This document shows, one piece after another, positions 25,003 to 35,500 of a stretch of DNA of 64,000 nt. The DNA comes from Naasia lichenicola. Lineage in GTDB: Bacteria; Actinomycetota; Actinomycetes; Actinomycetales; Microbacteriaceae. The stretch is taken from assembly GCF_004801885.1 (NCBI RefSeq), contig NZ_SSSM01000003.1:310001-374000 (forward strand), given 5' to 3'. Made by a program: the position numbers and the translations under genes. The notes under the pieces were generated by a model that did not search any database, had not been told where the DNA came from, and saw nothing but the letters and a program-made list of their open reading frames with translations. Numbering within the stretch: the stretch's first letter is position 1; every line of letters begins with the position of its first letter.

Positions 25003-26565
25003 CTAGCTACCGAGCATCTTCTGGAGGGCGGCGAGCTCCTCCTCGCTCGGACCACCCTTCTTGGCCCCGCCGCCGAGGCCGAATCCTGTCCCCCCGGCGT
25101 TCGTCGGCTTATTGGCGGCGCCGGCGGCGAGCGCCGCGTTCTCCGCCGCCCGCTTGGCCGGATTGCCGGAACGCGAGCCCTGCTTCTTGACCAGCGGCTT
25201 CTTCTTGCCGCCGTAGCCGGCGCCGGGGATGGGGCCCATGCCGGGCACCTGCGGAACGCCGCCCTTGGCGACGGTCTTCATCATCTTGGCGGCCTGATCG
25301 AAGCGCTGCACCAGCTGATTCACGTCGGTCACGGTCATGCCCGAGCCGCGCGCGATCCGCAGTCGACGCGATCCGTTGAGCAGCTTGGGGTTCACCCGCT
25401 CCGCCTTGGTCATCGACTGGATGATCGCCTCGGTGCGCACGATCTCGCGCTCGTCGAAGTTGTCGAGCTGCTCGCGCATGCCCTTCGCGCCGGGCAGCAT
25501 GCCGATCATCTTCTTGATCGAGCCCATGTTGCGCAGCTGCTGCATCTGCTTGAGGAAGTCGTCGAGCGTGAAGCTGTCGGTGGCGAACTTCTCGGCCATC
25601 TCACGGGCCTGGTCCTCGTCGAAGGCCGACTGGGCCTGCTCGATGAGGGTGAGGATGTCGCCGAGGTCGAGGATCCGGCTCGCCATCCGGTCGGGGTAGA
25701 AGGGCTCGAAGTCGTCCAGGCCCTCGCCTGTGGACGAGAAGATGATCGGCCGTCCGGTCACCGAGGCGACCGACAGCGCCGCACCGCCGCGGGCGTCGCC
25801 GTCGAGCTTGGAGAGCACGACGCCCGTGAAGTCGACGCCGTCCTGGAACGCCTTCGCGGTGGCGACGGCATCCTGGCCGATCATCGAGTCGATGACGAAC
25901 AGGACCTCGTCCGGATCGATGGCCTTCCGGATGTCGGCGGCCTGCTTCATCATGTCCGCGTCGACACCGAGGCGGCCCGCAGTGTCGACGATGACGACGT
26001 CGAACTGCTTGTCCTGAGCGAACTTGATGGAGTCCTTGGCGACGCGCACCGGGTTGCCGACGCCGTTGCCGGGCTCGGGCGCGTAGACCTGGGCGCCCGC
26101 CTGCTCGCCGACGACCTGCAGCTGGGTGACGGCGTTCGGGCGCTGGAGGTCACAGGCCACGAGCAGCGGGGTGTGCCCGTCCTTGGCGAGCCACTTGGCG
26201 AGCTTGCCCGCGAGGGTTGTCTTTCCGGCTCCCTGCAGGCCGGCGAGCATGATGATGGTCGGCGGGCGCTTCGCGAATTCGAGCCGGCGCTGCTGGCCGC
26301 CGAGTATCGCGACGAGCTCCTCGTTGACGATCTGGACGACCTGCTGGGCCGGGTTGAGCGCCTGACTGAGGCTCGCCTCCATCGCCCGCTCGCGCACCGT
26401 GCCGGTGAACTGCTTGACGACCTCGAGGTTGACGTCGGCCTCGAGCAGGGCGCGCCTGATCTCGCGCACCGTGCTGTCGACGTCGGCGGCGGACAGCCTG
26501 CCCTTGCCGCGGAGGTTCGCGAGTGCCTGGGTGAGCCGGTCGGAGAGCGTGCCGAAGGTAGCCAT
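25003..26565 (-). CDS. ffh: Signal recognition particle GTPase Ffh
   Basis: GTPase that delivers nascent membrane proteins to FtsY. N-domain (1-85), G-domain with GLQGAGKTTLAGKLA (P-loop, about 107-119), DTAGRLGVDADM and LSKLDGDARGG, and a Met-rich M-domain (MQQLRNMGSIKKMIGMLPGAKG) ending in the RNA-binding SRRLRIARGSGMTVTDVNQL. A Gly/Lys/Ala-rich tail of about 90 residues follows. Start ATG gives 520 aa; a TAAACT ten bases upstream is the likely -10. Confidence 0.96.
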   Translation of the reverse strand: MATFGTLSDRLTQALANLRGKGRLSAADVDSTVREIRRALLEADVNLEVVKQFTGTVRERAMEASLSQALNPAQQVVQIVNEELVAILGGQQRRLEFAKRPPTIIMLAGLQGAGKTTLAGKLAKWLAKDGHTPLLVACDLQRPNAVTQLQVVGEQAGAQVYAPEPGNGVGNPVRVAKDSIKFAQDKQFDVVIVDTAGRLGVDADMMKQAADIRKAIDPDEVLFVIDSMIGQDAVATAKAFQDGVDFTGVVLSKLDGDARGGAALSVASVTGRPIIFSSTGEGLDDFEPFYPDRMASRILDLGDILTLIEQAQSAFDEDQAREMAEKFATDSFTLDDFLKQMQQLRNMGSIKKMIGMLPGAKGMREQLDNFDEREIVRTEAIIQSMTKAERVNPKLLNGSRRLRIARGSGMTVTDVNQLVQRFDQAAKMMKTVAKGGVPQVPGMGPIPGAGYGGKKKPLVKKQGSRSGNPAKRAAENAALAAGAANKPTNAGGTGFGLGGGAKKGGPSEEELAALQKMLGS

Positions 26566-26751
26566 ATCGGCGTCAAGTTTAGATCGCCGCTCGGACGTCG
26601 GATCCGAGAATCGGCGGACCCGGCGGGATGCGCCGATGTGGATGCCTGCGAAACCGGCAGATGTGCCCGAACGAGTCGGCCTACAGAGCCGTCCACATTG
26701 AGCCGGAACGCAGCAAACCGGGGTTGATGTACTCGGTACAGAAAATAGATC

Positions 26752-26757
26752 TACTCT
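26752..26757 (+). promoter_or_regulatory. Leaderless -10 element of lipB-lipA
   Basis: TACTCT, six bases, then GTG at 26764. The identical hexamer at identical spacing precedes the aldo/keto reductase gene 1.8 kb downstream. Confidence 0.6.
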
Positions 26758-26763
26758 GGTCGC

Positions 26764-27453
26764 GTGGCTGACATCGTGCACGCCGGGCTCGCTCCCGAAT
26801 ACCTCGACTACCGCGCGGGCTGGGATCTCCAGCGCCGCATCCATCGCGAGGTGGTCACCGGGGAGCGCCCCGACACCGTGATCTTCTGCGAGCACCAGAG
26901 CGTCTACACGGCGGGCAAGCGAACGCTGCCCGTCGAGCGGCCCGTCGACTCGAGCATCCCGGTCATCGACGTCGATCGCGGCGGCAAGATCACCTGGCAC
27001 GGGCCGGGTCAGCTCGTCGGCTATCCGATCGTCCGGCTGCGCGAGCCGATCGACGTGGTGGCGTTCGTCCGCCGGCTCGAAGCCGTCATGCTCGACGTGC
27101 TCGCCGAGCTCGGTGTCGAGGCGCAGCGCGTGCAGGGCAGATCCGGGGTCTGGGTCCGCCGTGACAGTCCGTTCGGCGGCGAGGTGTTCGACAAGGTCGG
27201 AGCCATCGGGCTGCGCGTCCAGGAGGGAGTCACCATGCACGGCTTCGCCCTCAACTGCTCCAACGAGCTCACCCCGTACGCGGCGATCATCCCCTGCGGC
27301 ATCTCCGACGCGGGCGTCACCACCATCAGCGCCATTCTCGGCCGCTCCGTCACGCCGACCGACATCGTCGGCATCGTGACCCGACACCTGGAGGCCGCAG
27401 TGCTGCACAGCGACGCCGGAACATCGGCCATTGTCCGAGAGGTGGCCGCATGA
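26764..27453 (+). CDS. lipB: Octanoyl-ACP:protein N-octanoyltransferase
   Basis: Transfers octanoyl from ACP to lipoyl domains, the first step of lipoate synthesis. The 229 residues include [34 protein letters not shown] (about 73-91), [27 protein letters not shown] (catalytic Lys) and PCGISDAG (catalytic Cys). GTG start. Stop overlaps the lipA start (ATGA). Divergent from ffh. Confidence 0.96.
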   Translation: MADIVHAGLAPEYLDYRAGWDLQRRIHREVVTGERPDTVIFCEHQSVYTAGKRTLPVERPVDSSIPVIDVDRGGKITWHGPGQLVGYPIVRLREPIDVVAFVRRLEAVMLDVLAELGVEAQRVQGRSGVWVRRDSPFGGEVFDKVGAIGLRVQEGVTMHGFALNCSNELTPYAAIIPCGISDAGVTTISAILGRSVTPTDIVGIVTRHLEAAVLHSDAGTSAIVREVAA

Positions 27454-28469
27454 GCCCGGCCGTCAACATCGGCATGCCGCTCGAGATCGGCAAGGACGGC
27501 CGCAAGATGCTGCGGATCGAGTCCCGCAACGCCGAGACGCCGATCGAGCGCAAGCCCGAATGGATCAAGACCCGCGCCAAGTTCGGGCCCGAGTACAAGC
27601 AGCTCCAGGGCCTCGTCAAGGAGGAGGGCCTGCACACCGTCTGCCAGGAGGCCGGCTGCCCCAACATCTACGAGTGCTGGGAGGACCGGGAGGCCACCTT
27701 CCTCATCGGCGGGGCGCAGTGCACGAGGCGCTGCGACTTCTGCCAGATCGACACGGGCAAGCCCGCTCAGTACGACACCGACGAGCCGCGTCGGGTCGCC
27801 GAGTCGGTGCAGCGGATGGCCCTGCGCTACGCGACCGTCACCGGCGTGGCCCGCGACGACCTGCCCGACGAGGGCGCGTGGCTGCACGCCGAGACGGTCC
27901 GCCAGATCCACGCGATGAACCCGGGAACCGGCGTCGAGATCCTCGCCACCGACTTCTCCGGCAACCCCGACCTGCTCGGCGAGGTCTTCTCCAGCCGGCC
28001 CGAGGTATTCGCGCACAACGTCGAGACGGTTCCGCGGCTGTTCAAGCGGATCCGCCCCGCCTTCACCTACGAGACCTCGCTCGGGGTGCTCAGCCAGGCG
28101 CGCGCCGCCGGGCTGATCACCAAGTCGAATCTGATTCTGGGCATGGGCGAGACCCGCGCCGAGATCAGTGAGGCGCTCCAGCACCTGCACGACGCCGGGA
28201 CCGACATCGTCACCGTGACTCAGTACCTGCGTCCGACTCCGCGCCACCTGCCCGTCGATCGCTGGGTCACCCCGGCCGAGTTCGTCGAGATCAAGGAGGA
28301 GGCCGACGAGATCGGCTTCCTCGGTGTCCTCGCCGGACCGCTGGTGCGCTCCTCGTATCGCGCGGGCCGGCTGTGGGCGCAGTCCATGGCTCGCAAGGGC
28401 CTCGAGCTGCCCGACGGCCTGCAGCACCTCGCAGACGAATCGCTCGGCTTCGCCCAGGCCGTCGGCTAG
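27450..28469 (+). CDS. lipA: Lipoyl synthase
   Basis: Radical SAM enzyme inserting two sulfurs into octanoyl groups. The N-terminal cluster motif is [13 protein letters not shown] (about 70-82) and the radical SAM CxxxCxxC is [10 protein letters not shown] (about 91-100). The C-terminal [11 protein letters not shown] holds the conserved Ser that binds the auxiliary cluster. 339 aa, normal. Co-transcribed with lipB. An inverted repeat follows the stop. Confidence 0.97.
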   Translation: MSPAVNIGMPLEIGKDGRKMLRIESRNAETPIERKPEWIKTRAKFGPEYKQLQGLVKEEGLHTVCQEAGCPNIYECWEDREATFLIGGAQCTRRCDFCQIDTGKPAQYDTDEPRRVAESVQRMALRYATVTGVARDDLPDEGAWLHAETVRQIHAMNPGTGVEILATDFSGNPDLLGEVFSSRPEVFAHNVETVPRLFKRIRPAFTYETSLGVLSQARAAGLITKSNLILGMGETRAEISEALQHLHDAGTDIVTVTQYLRPTPRHLPVDRWVTPAEFVEIKEEADEIGFLGVLAGPLVRSSYRAGRLWAQSMARKGLELPDGLQHLADESLGFAQAVG

Positions 28470-28479
28470 GCATCTCCGA

Positions 28480-28559
28480 CCGAATCAAGGATTTCTTCGT
28501 TCACAGGGGCCGGAATCCGCATGACTTCGTCGGCGGCCAGCAGAATCTCCTTGATTCGG
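28480..28559. repeat. Inverted repeat after lipA
   Basis: Perfect 12-bp arms CCGAATCAAGGA (28480-28491) and its complement (28548-28559) enclose 56 bases. Possible terminator or regulatory site upstream of the aldo/keto reductase promoter. Confidence 0.5.
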
Positions 28560-28588
28560 TGAGGACCGGGTGATGTGAGCGCGGCACC

Positions 28589-28594
28589 TACTCT
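28589..28594 (+). promoter_or_regulatory. Leaderless -10 element of the aldo/keto reductase gene
   Basis: TACTCT exactly six bases before GTG 28601. Confidence 0.6.
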
Positions 28595-28600
28595 GAGCAG

Positions 28601-29527
28601 GTGCTCCTCTTCCCCCTCGGATCGTCCGGCCTCTCCACCACCGAGTTCGTGTTCGGAGCCGCTGCAGGCGCGATCACGGGCGGCGACAGGCTCGGCGACC
28701 AGGTCAAGCGCGTCGATGAGGCGTGGGATGTGGGCATCCGCTCGATCGAGGCCGAGAACCTCACCGTGTCCCGCCGGAGCGAGGCCGCAGTCGGTGCGTG
28801 GCTCGGCGACAGCCAGCCCGACGACGCGCTCATCGCGACGACGGTCGGCGGGATCGCCGAAGTGGGCCAGCGGATCATCGACCTCTCCGCCGCGCACATC
28901 GATCGGCAGCTGACGACCAGCCTGCGGACACTCGGACGGATCGACCTGTACCTGGTGGAGGGCGCCGACGAGCGCACTCCCATCGAGGAGACCCTCGTGA
29001 TGCTGGCCTCCGCTATCGACGCCGGTCAGATCCGCTCCTACGGCTGGAGCGAGCTCGACGTCTGGCAGCTCGAGGCGATCCTGAGCGCGGCCGACAAGGC
29101 GGGACTCCCCCGGCCGATCGCGGTGCAGAACCCGTTCAGCCTGCTCGATCGCGGCGACGAGCGGGACCTCATGCCGCTCGCGATCGGCGAGGGCATCGGC
29201 TACATCGCCTCCGCTCCACTCGAACGCGGCGTGCTGTCGGAGCGGTGGATCGAAGCGCAGAACACCCTGCGTGCAGAGCGGGCCGCCGAGGGCATCGAGG
29301 AGGATGACGACCCCCTGCTCGCCCAGGTCCAGAGCCTCGCCCGCCACGCACGCGACTTCGACGTGAGCGCCTCGGGTCTCGCCCTCGCCTGGCTGCGCCA
29401 GCATCCCTCGGTCACCGCAACCGTCGTGGCACCGCGGGCGAGCGCCCAGTGGGACATCGTGCACGAGGCCCTCGAGCGCGATCTCGACGATTCGGATGCC
29501 GAGCAGGTCGCCGCCCTCTTCCGCTAG
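28601..29527 (+). CDS. Aldo/keto reductase-like protein
   Basis: NADPH-dependent oxidoreductase fold (308 aa). Recognisable features are the start FPLGSSGLSTTEFVFGAA, the phrase LRTLGRIDLYLVEGADERTP typical of the AKR strand 4 region, SYGWSELDVWQLEAIL, IAVQNPFSLLDRG and the C-terminal LALAWLRQHPSVTATVVAPR. The usual Asp-Tyr-Lys-His tetrad is not clear: the DxxxxY motif near residue 45 and the H in the VHxP position are replaced (ESVRRSE-like and VEGAD). It may therefore be a divergent or inactive member. Start GTG. Confidence 0.75.
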   Translation: MLLFPLGSSGLSTTEFVFGAAAGAITGGDRLGDQVKRVDEAWDVGIRSIEAENLTVSRRSEAAVGAWLGDSQPDDALIATTVGGIAEVGQRIIDLSAAHIDRQLTTSLRTLGRIDLYLVEGADERTPIEETLVMLASAIDAGQIRSYGWSELDVWQLEAILSAADKAGLPRPIAVQNPFSLLDRGDERDLMPLAIGEGIGYIASAPLERGVLSERWIEAQNTLRAERAAEGIEEDDDPLLAQVQSLARHARDFDVSASGLALAWLRQHPSVTATVVAPRASAQWDIVHEALERDLDDSDAEQVAALFR

Positions 29528-29530
29528 GCC

Positions 29531-29631
29531 CTTTGCACGGATCCGGAGTTCGCCGTCCGGCCGGGGCTGATCGGCGGCAGAACTGGGCAACTCGTCAGTC
29601 CGCGGGGTCGGCACACCGGATCCGTGCAAAG
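29531..29631. repeat. Long inverted repeat with a nested half-copy of the GTTGCCC/TTCTGCCG repeat
   Basis: Perfect 16-bp arms CTTTGCACGGATCCGG (29531-29546) and its complement (29616-29631) enclose 69 bases. Inside, 29575-29593 matches one arm of the dispersed inverted-repeat family, without its partner. Lies between tandem plus-strand genes. Confidence 0.7.
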
Positions 29632-29644
29632 CCTCGGGGATGGA

Positions 29645-29650
29645 TAGCGT
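29645..29650 (+). promoter_or_regulatory. Leaderless -10 element of the gamma-carbonic-anhydrase-like gene
   Basis: TAGCGT exactly six bases before ATG 29657. Confidence 0.55.
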
Positions 29651-29656
29651 GAACCC

Positions 29657-30175
29657 ATGCCCGTGATCCTCCCCTTCGGACCCGACCGTCCCGCCGTCGA
29701 TCCGTCCGCCTTCGTGGCGGAGAACGCGACCCTGATCGGCGACGTCGTCCTGCACGAGCGATCGAGCGTGTTCTTCGGCGCCGTGCTGCGGGGCGACCGC
29801 GCCACGATCGCCCTCGGGGCGGAGAGCAATCTGCAGGACAACGTGGTCGTGCACTGCGATCCGGGGACGCCGACCACGATCGGCACCGGGGTGAGCGTCG
29901 GGCACGGCGCAGTCCTGCACGGCTGCACCATCGAGGACGGCTGCCTGATCGGGATGAGCGCGACAGTGCTCAACCGCGCCGTGATCGGGGCGCAGTCGCT
30001 GGTCGCCGCTGGCGCCGTCGTGCTCGAGGACACCGTGGTCCCGCCCCGCTCGCTGGTCGCCGGAGTGCCGGCGAAGGTCCGCCGTTCGCTGACCGACGAG
30101 GAGGTGGCCGGTCTGCAGCGCAACGCCGCCACCTATGTCGAGCTCAGTCGCAGCTACCTCGGAGCCGGCGCATGA
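29657..30175 (+). CDS. Gamma carbonic anhydrase family protein
   Basis: Left-handed beta-helix trimer of the gamma-CA/PaaY/YrdA group, 172 aa. Hexapeptide repeats run from FVAENATLIGDVVL to VLEDTVVPPRS. Zinc-ligand-type histidines are seen in NVVVHCDPG (about 74) and in VSVGHGAVLHGCTIED (about 91 and 96). The protein lacks the acidic loop of true Cam enzymes, so carbonic anhydrase activity is uncertain. The last codons overlap the next gene (ATGA). Confidence 0.9.
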   Translation: MPVILPFGPDRPAVDPSAFVAENATLIGDVVLHERSSVFFGAVLRGDRATIALGAESNLQDNVVVHCDPGTPTTIGTGVSVGHGAVLHGCTIEDGCLIGMSATVLNRAVIGAQSLVAAGAVVLEDTVVPPRSLVAGVPAKVRRSLTDEEVAGLQRNAATYVELSRSYLGAGA

Positions 30176-31050
30176 GGCACGGGATCGTCATCCTCCCCCA
30201 GGCGCCCTGGGCCGAACAGGCCCGGCTGTGGCGGGATGCGGAGTCGCTGGGATTCGACTCGGCCTTCACCTACGACCACCTCTCCTGGCGCAGCCTCGCC
30301 GGTCAGCCGTGGGGCGCGACCATCCCGACGCTGACGGCGGCCGCCTCGGTGACCTCCACGATCCGGCTCGGCACCTTCGTGGCATCGCCCAACTTCCGGC
30401 ACCCGGTGCCGTTCGCCAAGGAGCTCGCCACCCTCGACGACATCGCCGGCGGACGAGTCACCCTGGGGGTGGGATCGGGCGGCACCGGGTTCGACGCCTT
30501 CGTGCTCGGCCAGTCCGAGCTCACGCCCCGACAGCGCCATGAGCGGTTCGTGGAGTTCGTGCACGACCTCGATCTGCTGCTGCGCTTCGAGCAGGAGGAC
30601 CGGGGGATCTCGTTCACCGGCGACTGGTTCAACGCGGTCGATGCGCGAATGGTGGGCCGCCCGGCGCAGACTCCGCGCATCCCGATCCTCATCGCGGCCG
30701 ATGGGCCCAAGGGAATGGCCCTCGCCGCCGAATCCGGCGACGCCTGGGTCACCCTCGGCGAGTGGGGCGCGACGGGCGACGACTGGTGGACGGGCGTCGC
30801 CGAGAAGCTCACGCGCTTCGAGGATGCCGGAGCGGCGAGCGGCCGACACGTCGAGCGCTACCTCAACTTCGATTCCGAGGACCAGTTCGCCCTCGAGAGC
30901 GTGGACGCCTACGAGGATGCCGCAGGTCGCGCCGAGGAGCTGGGCTTCGACGAGTTCGTCACCCACTGGCCTCGGGCGGATGGGATCTACGCGGGCAGCG
31001 AGTCCACCCTGGTCGAGGTCGCGTCGCGGTTCCCCGAGAACTCGCTCTAG
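30172..31050 (+). CDS. LLM-class flavin/F420-dependent oxidoreductase
   Basis: 292-aa luciferase-like barrel; substrate unknown. MRHGIVILPQAPWAEQARLW opens the barrel; SAFTYDHLSWRSLAG, RLGTFVASPNFRHPVPFAKE, GRVTLGVGSGGTGFDAF and RIPILIAADGPKGMALAAES are the family blocks. Overlap with the gamma-CA gene suggests co-expression, but the functional link is obscure. Convergent with ftsY. Confidence 0.86.
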   Translation: MRHGIVILPQAPWAEQARLWRDAESLGFDSAFTYDHLSWRSLAGQPWGATIPTLTAAASVTSTIRLGTFVASPNFRHPVPFAKELATLDDIAGGRVTLGVGSGGTGFDAFVLGQSELTPRQRHERFVEFVHDLDLLLRFEQEDRGISFTGDWFNAVDARMVGRPAQTPRIPILIAADGPKGMALAAESGDAWVTLGEWGATGDDWWTGVAEKLTRFEDAGAASGRHVERYLNFDSEDQFALESVDAYEDAAGRAEELGFDEFVTHWPRADGIYAGSESTLVEVASRFPENSL

Positions 31051-31095
31051 CCGGCCGGCTCCTCGTCGATCCGCTCCAAGCTCGGAGCGAACGCG

Positions 31096-31971
<876 letters not shown>

Positions 31972-31977
31972 GGGTCA

Positions 31978-31983
31978 AGGCTA
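31978..31983 (-). promoter_or_regulatory. Leaderless -10 element of ftsY
   Basis: TAGCCT exactly six bases before GTG 31971. Confidence 0.55.
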
Positions 31984-32039
31984 GTCGTCGCATCGCCCGC
32001 CCTGGCGCGATGTCGGTGGCGCATGTCGGTGGGGCGGAG

Positions 32040-32045
32040 CAGAGT
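32040..32045 (+). promoter_or_regulatory. Candidate leaderless -10 element of the EVE-domain gene
   Basis: CAGAGT six bases before ATG 32052; C replaces the first T of TANNNT. Confidence 0.3.
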
Positions 32046-32051
32046 GGGCCC

Positions 32052-32492
32052 ATGACGAACTGGATGGGCGTGGTCTCGCGCGACCACGTGCAGAAGGGCG
32101 TCCGGCTAGGCATCGCTCAGGTGAATCACGGCAAGCGGACTCCGCTCGAGCGGATCAGGCCCGGCGACGGAATGGTCTACTACTCGCCGCGCACGACCTA
32201 CCCCGACGGCCCGCCGCTCAGGGCCTTCACCGCCATCGGCCGCATCGCCCCCGGCGACGTCTGGCAGGCGACGGACGGCGACTTCCACCCGTGGCGCCGC
32301 GCCGTCGACTGGTGGACCGATGCCATCGACGCCCCTGTCGCTCCGCTCACCGGGGACCTCGAGCTGACGTCCGGGCCGAACTGGGGCTACGCGCTGCGAC
32401 GCGGACTGCTGACTCTGTCCGACGCCGACTTCGCGACCATCGCCGCGGCGATGGGTGTGCCGGAGCGGGTTTCCGCATATCCCGGTGGCTGA
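32052..32492 (+). CDS. EVE domain-containing protein
   Basis: 146 aa; PUA-like EVE fold (UPF0310 group) that binds modified bases in nucleic acids, function in the cell unknown. Features: WMGVVSRDHVQKGVRLG at the start, the core RIRPGDGMVYYSPRT (about 35-49), FTAIGRIAPGDVW and FHPWRRAVDW. Starts at the ATG at 32052; an upstream ATG at 32010 would read through the promoter. Its stop codon lies inside the left arm of an inverted repeat. Confidence 0.85.
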   Translation: MTNWMGVVSRDHVQKGVRLGIAQVNHGKRTPLERIRPGDGMVYYSPRTTYPDGPPLRAFTAIGRIAPGDVWQATDGDFHPWRRAVDWWTDAIDAPVAPLTGDLELTSGPNWGYALRRGLLTLSDADFATIAAAMGVPERVSAYPGG

Positions 32493-32588
32493 GTAGGCCC
32501 ACGCCGAAGGCAGGGCCGTATCGACGCCCGTTCATCGACGGCGGCTGGGCTTCGACGCGGGCGCTGCGCGCCCGGCTCAGCCACCGGG
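32481..32588. repeat. Inverted repeat between the EVE-domain gene and smc
   Basis: Perfect 13-bp arms CCCGGTGGCTGAG (32481-32493) and its complement (32576-32588) flank 82 bases between convergent genes. The GGTGGCTGAG phrase and the internal GGCCGTATCGA segment suggest a dispersed repeat element rather than a simple terminator. Confidence 0.65.
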
Positions 32589-32595
32589 AGGGTGG

Positions 32596-35500
32596 TTATT
32601 CCGCCGGCTCATCGCGGCCGATGCGCTGACCGACGACCGCAGAGATGCCGTCCTGACGCATCGAGACGCCGTAGAGAGCGTCGGCGATCTCCATGGTGCG
32701 CTTCTGGTGGGTGATGACTATCAGCTGCGAGTTCTGACGGAGGTCCTCGAAGATCGTCAGCAGGCGGCCGAGGTTGGCGTCATCGAGGGCCGCTTCCACC
32801 TCGTCCATGATGTAGAACGGGCTCGGCCGGGCCTTGAAGATGGCGATCAGCAGGGCGACCGCCGCCAGCGAGCGCTCACCGCCCGAGAGCAGGGACAGGC
32901 GCTCGATCTTCTTGCCGACGGGACGCACGGTGACCTCGATGCCGGTGAGCAGCGGCTCATCGTGCGAGGTCAGTTCGATGCTGCCGGAACCGCCGGGGAA
33001 CAGGATGGGGAATACCTGGTCGAAGGCTGCTTTCGTGTCCTCGAATGCGTCGAGGAAGATCGTCTGCATCTTCACGTCGAGCTCGTCGATGATGGTGAGC
33101 AGGTCCTTGCGGGTGCTGGTCAGGTCGTTCAGCTGCTCGATCAGGAAGGCGTGCCGCTGCTCGAGCGCGGCGAACTCCTCGAGGGCCAGCGGATTGACCC
33201 GGCCGAGCTGAGCGAGCGCGCGCTCCCCCTCCGCGAGCCGCTTCTGCTGCTCGGCGCGCACGTAGGGCCGCGTCTCGATGACGCCGCCGCTGTCCGCATC
33301 GCCCGACTCGATGCCGGTCGGGATAGGCACCGTGGGTCCGTACTCCGCGACGAGCAGTCGCTCATCGAGCCCGTAGGCGCCGGCACGCTCGAGCAGCGAA
33401 TGCAGCTGCAGCTTCTTCTCGTGGATGCGGATCTCGGTGCCGTGCACCGTCTCGGTCAGCACCGCGAGGCGGGCGCGCAGGTCGGCCTCTCCGCGACGAA
33501 GGGTGACGAGCTCCTGATTGCGCACGGACCTCTGGGCCTCCGCCTCGGCGAGCTCGAGACGTGCTGAGGATACGGACCGATCGACCGAGTCCAGGATGGC
33601 GGGCAGCGATTCGGCGACGCTCGTCGCCGTCGCGATCTGCCGACGGCGGATGACCGCGCGCCGGGCCGCTGCCTCGGCGGCGATCCGATCGGCCTCCAGC
33701 TGCCGCTCGAGATCGCCGATCCGCGCGCTCTCGGCCCGGACGCGCTCGCGGGCGGTCTCGAGGGCGAGACGTGCGCCGATCTCCCGCTCGCGGGCCGACT
33801 CGACCGCGGCGGCGGCGGGCTCCCGGCGGGTGGCGTCGAAGGAGGGTCGCGGGGCCGAACGGGCAGCCTCGTGGGCGGATCTGGCCGAATCGGCGGCGGC
33901 CTCGACATCGGTCACCCGCGCGGTGGCGTCGGCCAGAGCCCGCGCGAGCCGCTCGTGCTCTGAGGTGGCGGCATCCACTTGGACCCGTAGCCGGGAGATC
34001 GACTCGGTGCGGGCCGAGAGCGTGGCATCGAGCTCGCGCAGCGCCGACAGGGCTGCGGACTCCTGATCGCGCGCCCGAACGAGGTCGGCGCGCTGCTCGG
34101 CGTGGGTGAACTTCAGTCGGTCGACGGCGTGCGTGGCCGCTTCGAGGCGCTCGGCGGCGCTGTCCCGCTGGGCGACGAGCTCGATCCGGTTGGCCTCGCC
34201 TGATCCGCCGCGCAGCAGCTGCGGGGTGAGCACGTCACCTGTGCGCGTGACCAGGGTGACGGCTGGATACTCACCGCGGAGCGCTGCGAGCGCCGCCTTC
34301 GCGCCGTCGAGGTCGTCGACGAGCTGCACGCGATCCAGCAGTGCGAGCACACCGGTCGGCCCGCTGACGACGCTCGTTGCCGATACCAGCGAGACACCAT
34401 CCACCCGCGGATCGGGTGACGCCCCTGCGGACGCGATCGTCGGCAGAGCCGCCGATCCGATGACGACCTCCACCTGGCCGAGTCCATGCTCGCCGGCGTG
34501 ACGCAGACCATCGAGCGCCGCATCCATCCCGTCGGCGAGGGCGGCCTCGGTGAGGGTGCCGAGCGCCGCGGCGATGGCGGTCTCCCATCCATCGCGCACC
34601 GTGATGCCGTCGGCGACCAGTCCCGATACGCCGCGCACGCCGGCGGACGCGAGCACCGCAGACCCTCCGCTCGCGTCGAGCGCGAGCGTGAGTGCCGACA
34701 CCCGGGCCTGAAGGGCATCGCGCTCGCGTTCGCGCTGGTGCAGCTCGTCGCGCAGCGCCTCGACCTTCTCCTCGATCGCCTGCACCGCGTCGGCCGCCCG
34801 CTCGTGGGCCTCGTCGAGATCGTCGCCGTCCACGTCGAGAGCAGCGTCCGCTTCGACCTCGGTGAAGCGCGCTCGGGCGACATCGCGGCGTTCGGCGGCC
34901 GCGTCGAGCGCGTTCTGCGCGCGGAGCACCTCTCCTCGGACTCCCGCGAGACGCGAGGCCGCGGCGTCGGCTCGACCGGCGAGCTGCGAGAGGTCCAGGT
35001 CGTAGCGGGAGAGCAGCGCGCCCTGCGTGGCGATGTCCTCGTCGATCAGATCCAGTGCGGCTCGACCGCCTCGGAAGTCTCCTTGAGCATTCTGCAGCGC
35101 CGTCTCTGCGGCCTGGACGAGGCCGCCCAGTCGCACGACCTCATCGCGCGCATCGGCGATCGTCTGCGGGGTGACCGACGGCGCGGCCGCCGGTGCATCC
35201 TCGGTGGAGCCGAGCAGCGCCAGGCGCTGATTGGCGAGGGTGAAAAGGCTGCGCAGGCGCTCCTGGACGGATTCCAGCGAGAAGGCCACTCGGCGGGCGC
35301 GGTCGACGTCGTCGCCGGTCTCCCCCACCTCGAGATCGGCGATGCGGGCGGTGCGCTCCTCGAGCTGCTCCTGGAGGAGGCCACGCTCGCTGTTGCTGTC
35401 GTTCTCGACCCGAGCGTGCTCGATCAGCGCCGTGCGGAGCTCGACGACCTCGTCGGCCAGCAGACGGGCACGTGCGTCGCGGACTCTCGCCTGGATGGAC

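Noticed and set aside
26576-26581. TAAACT as a leaderless promoter of ffh
   Set aside because: Spacing to the ATG is ten bases, not six; it is a plausible -10 with a three- to four-base leader but does not belong to the exact pattern.
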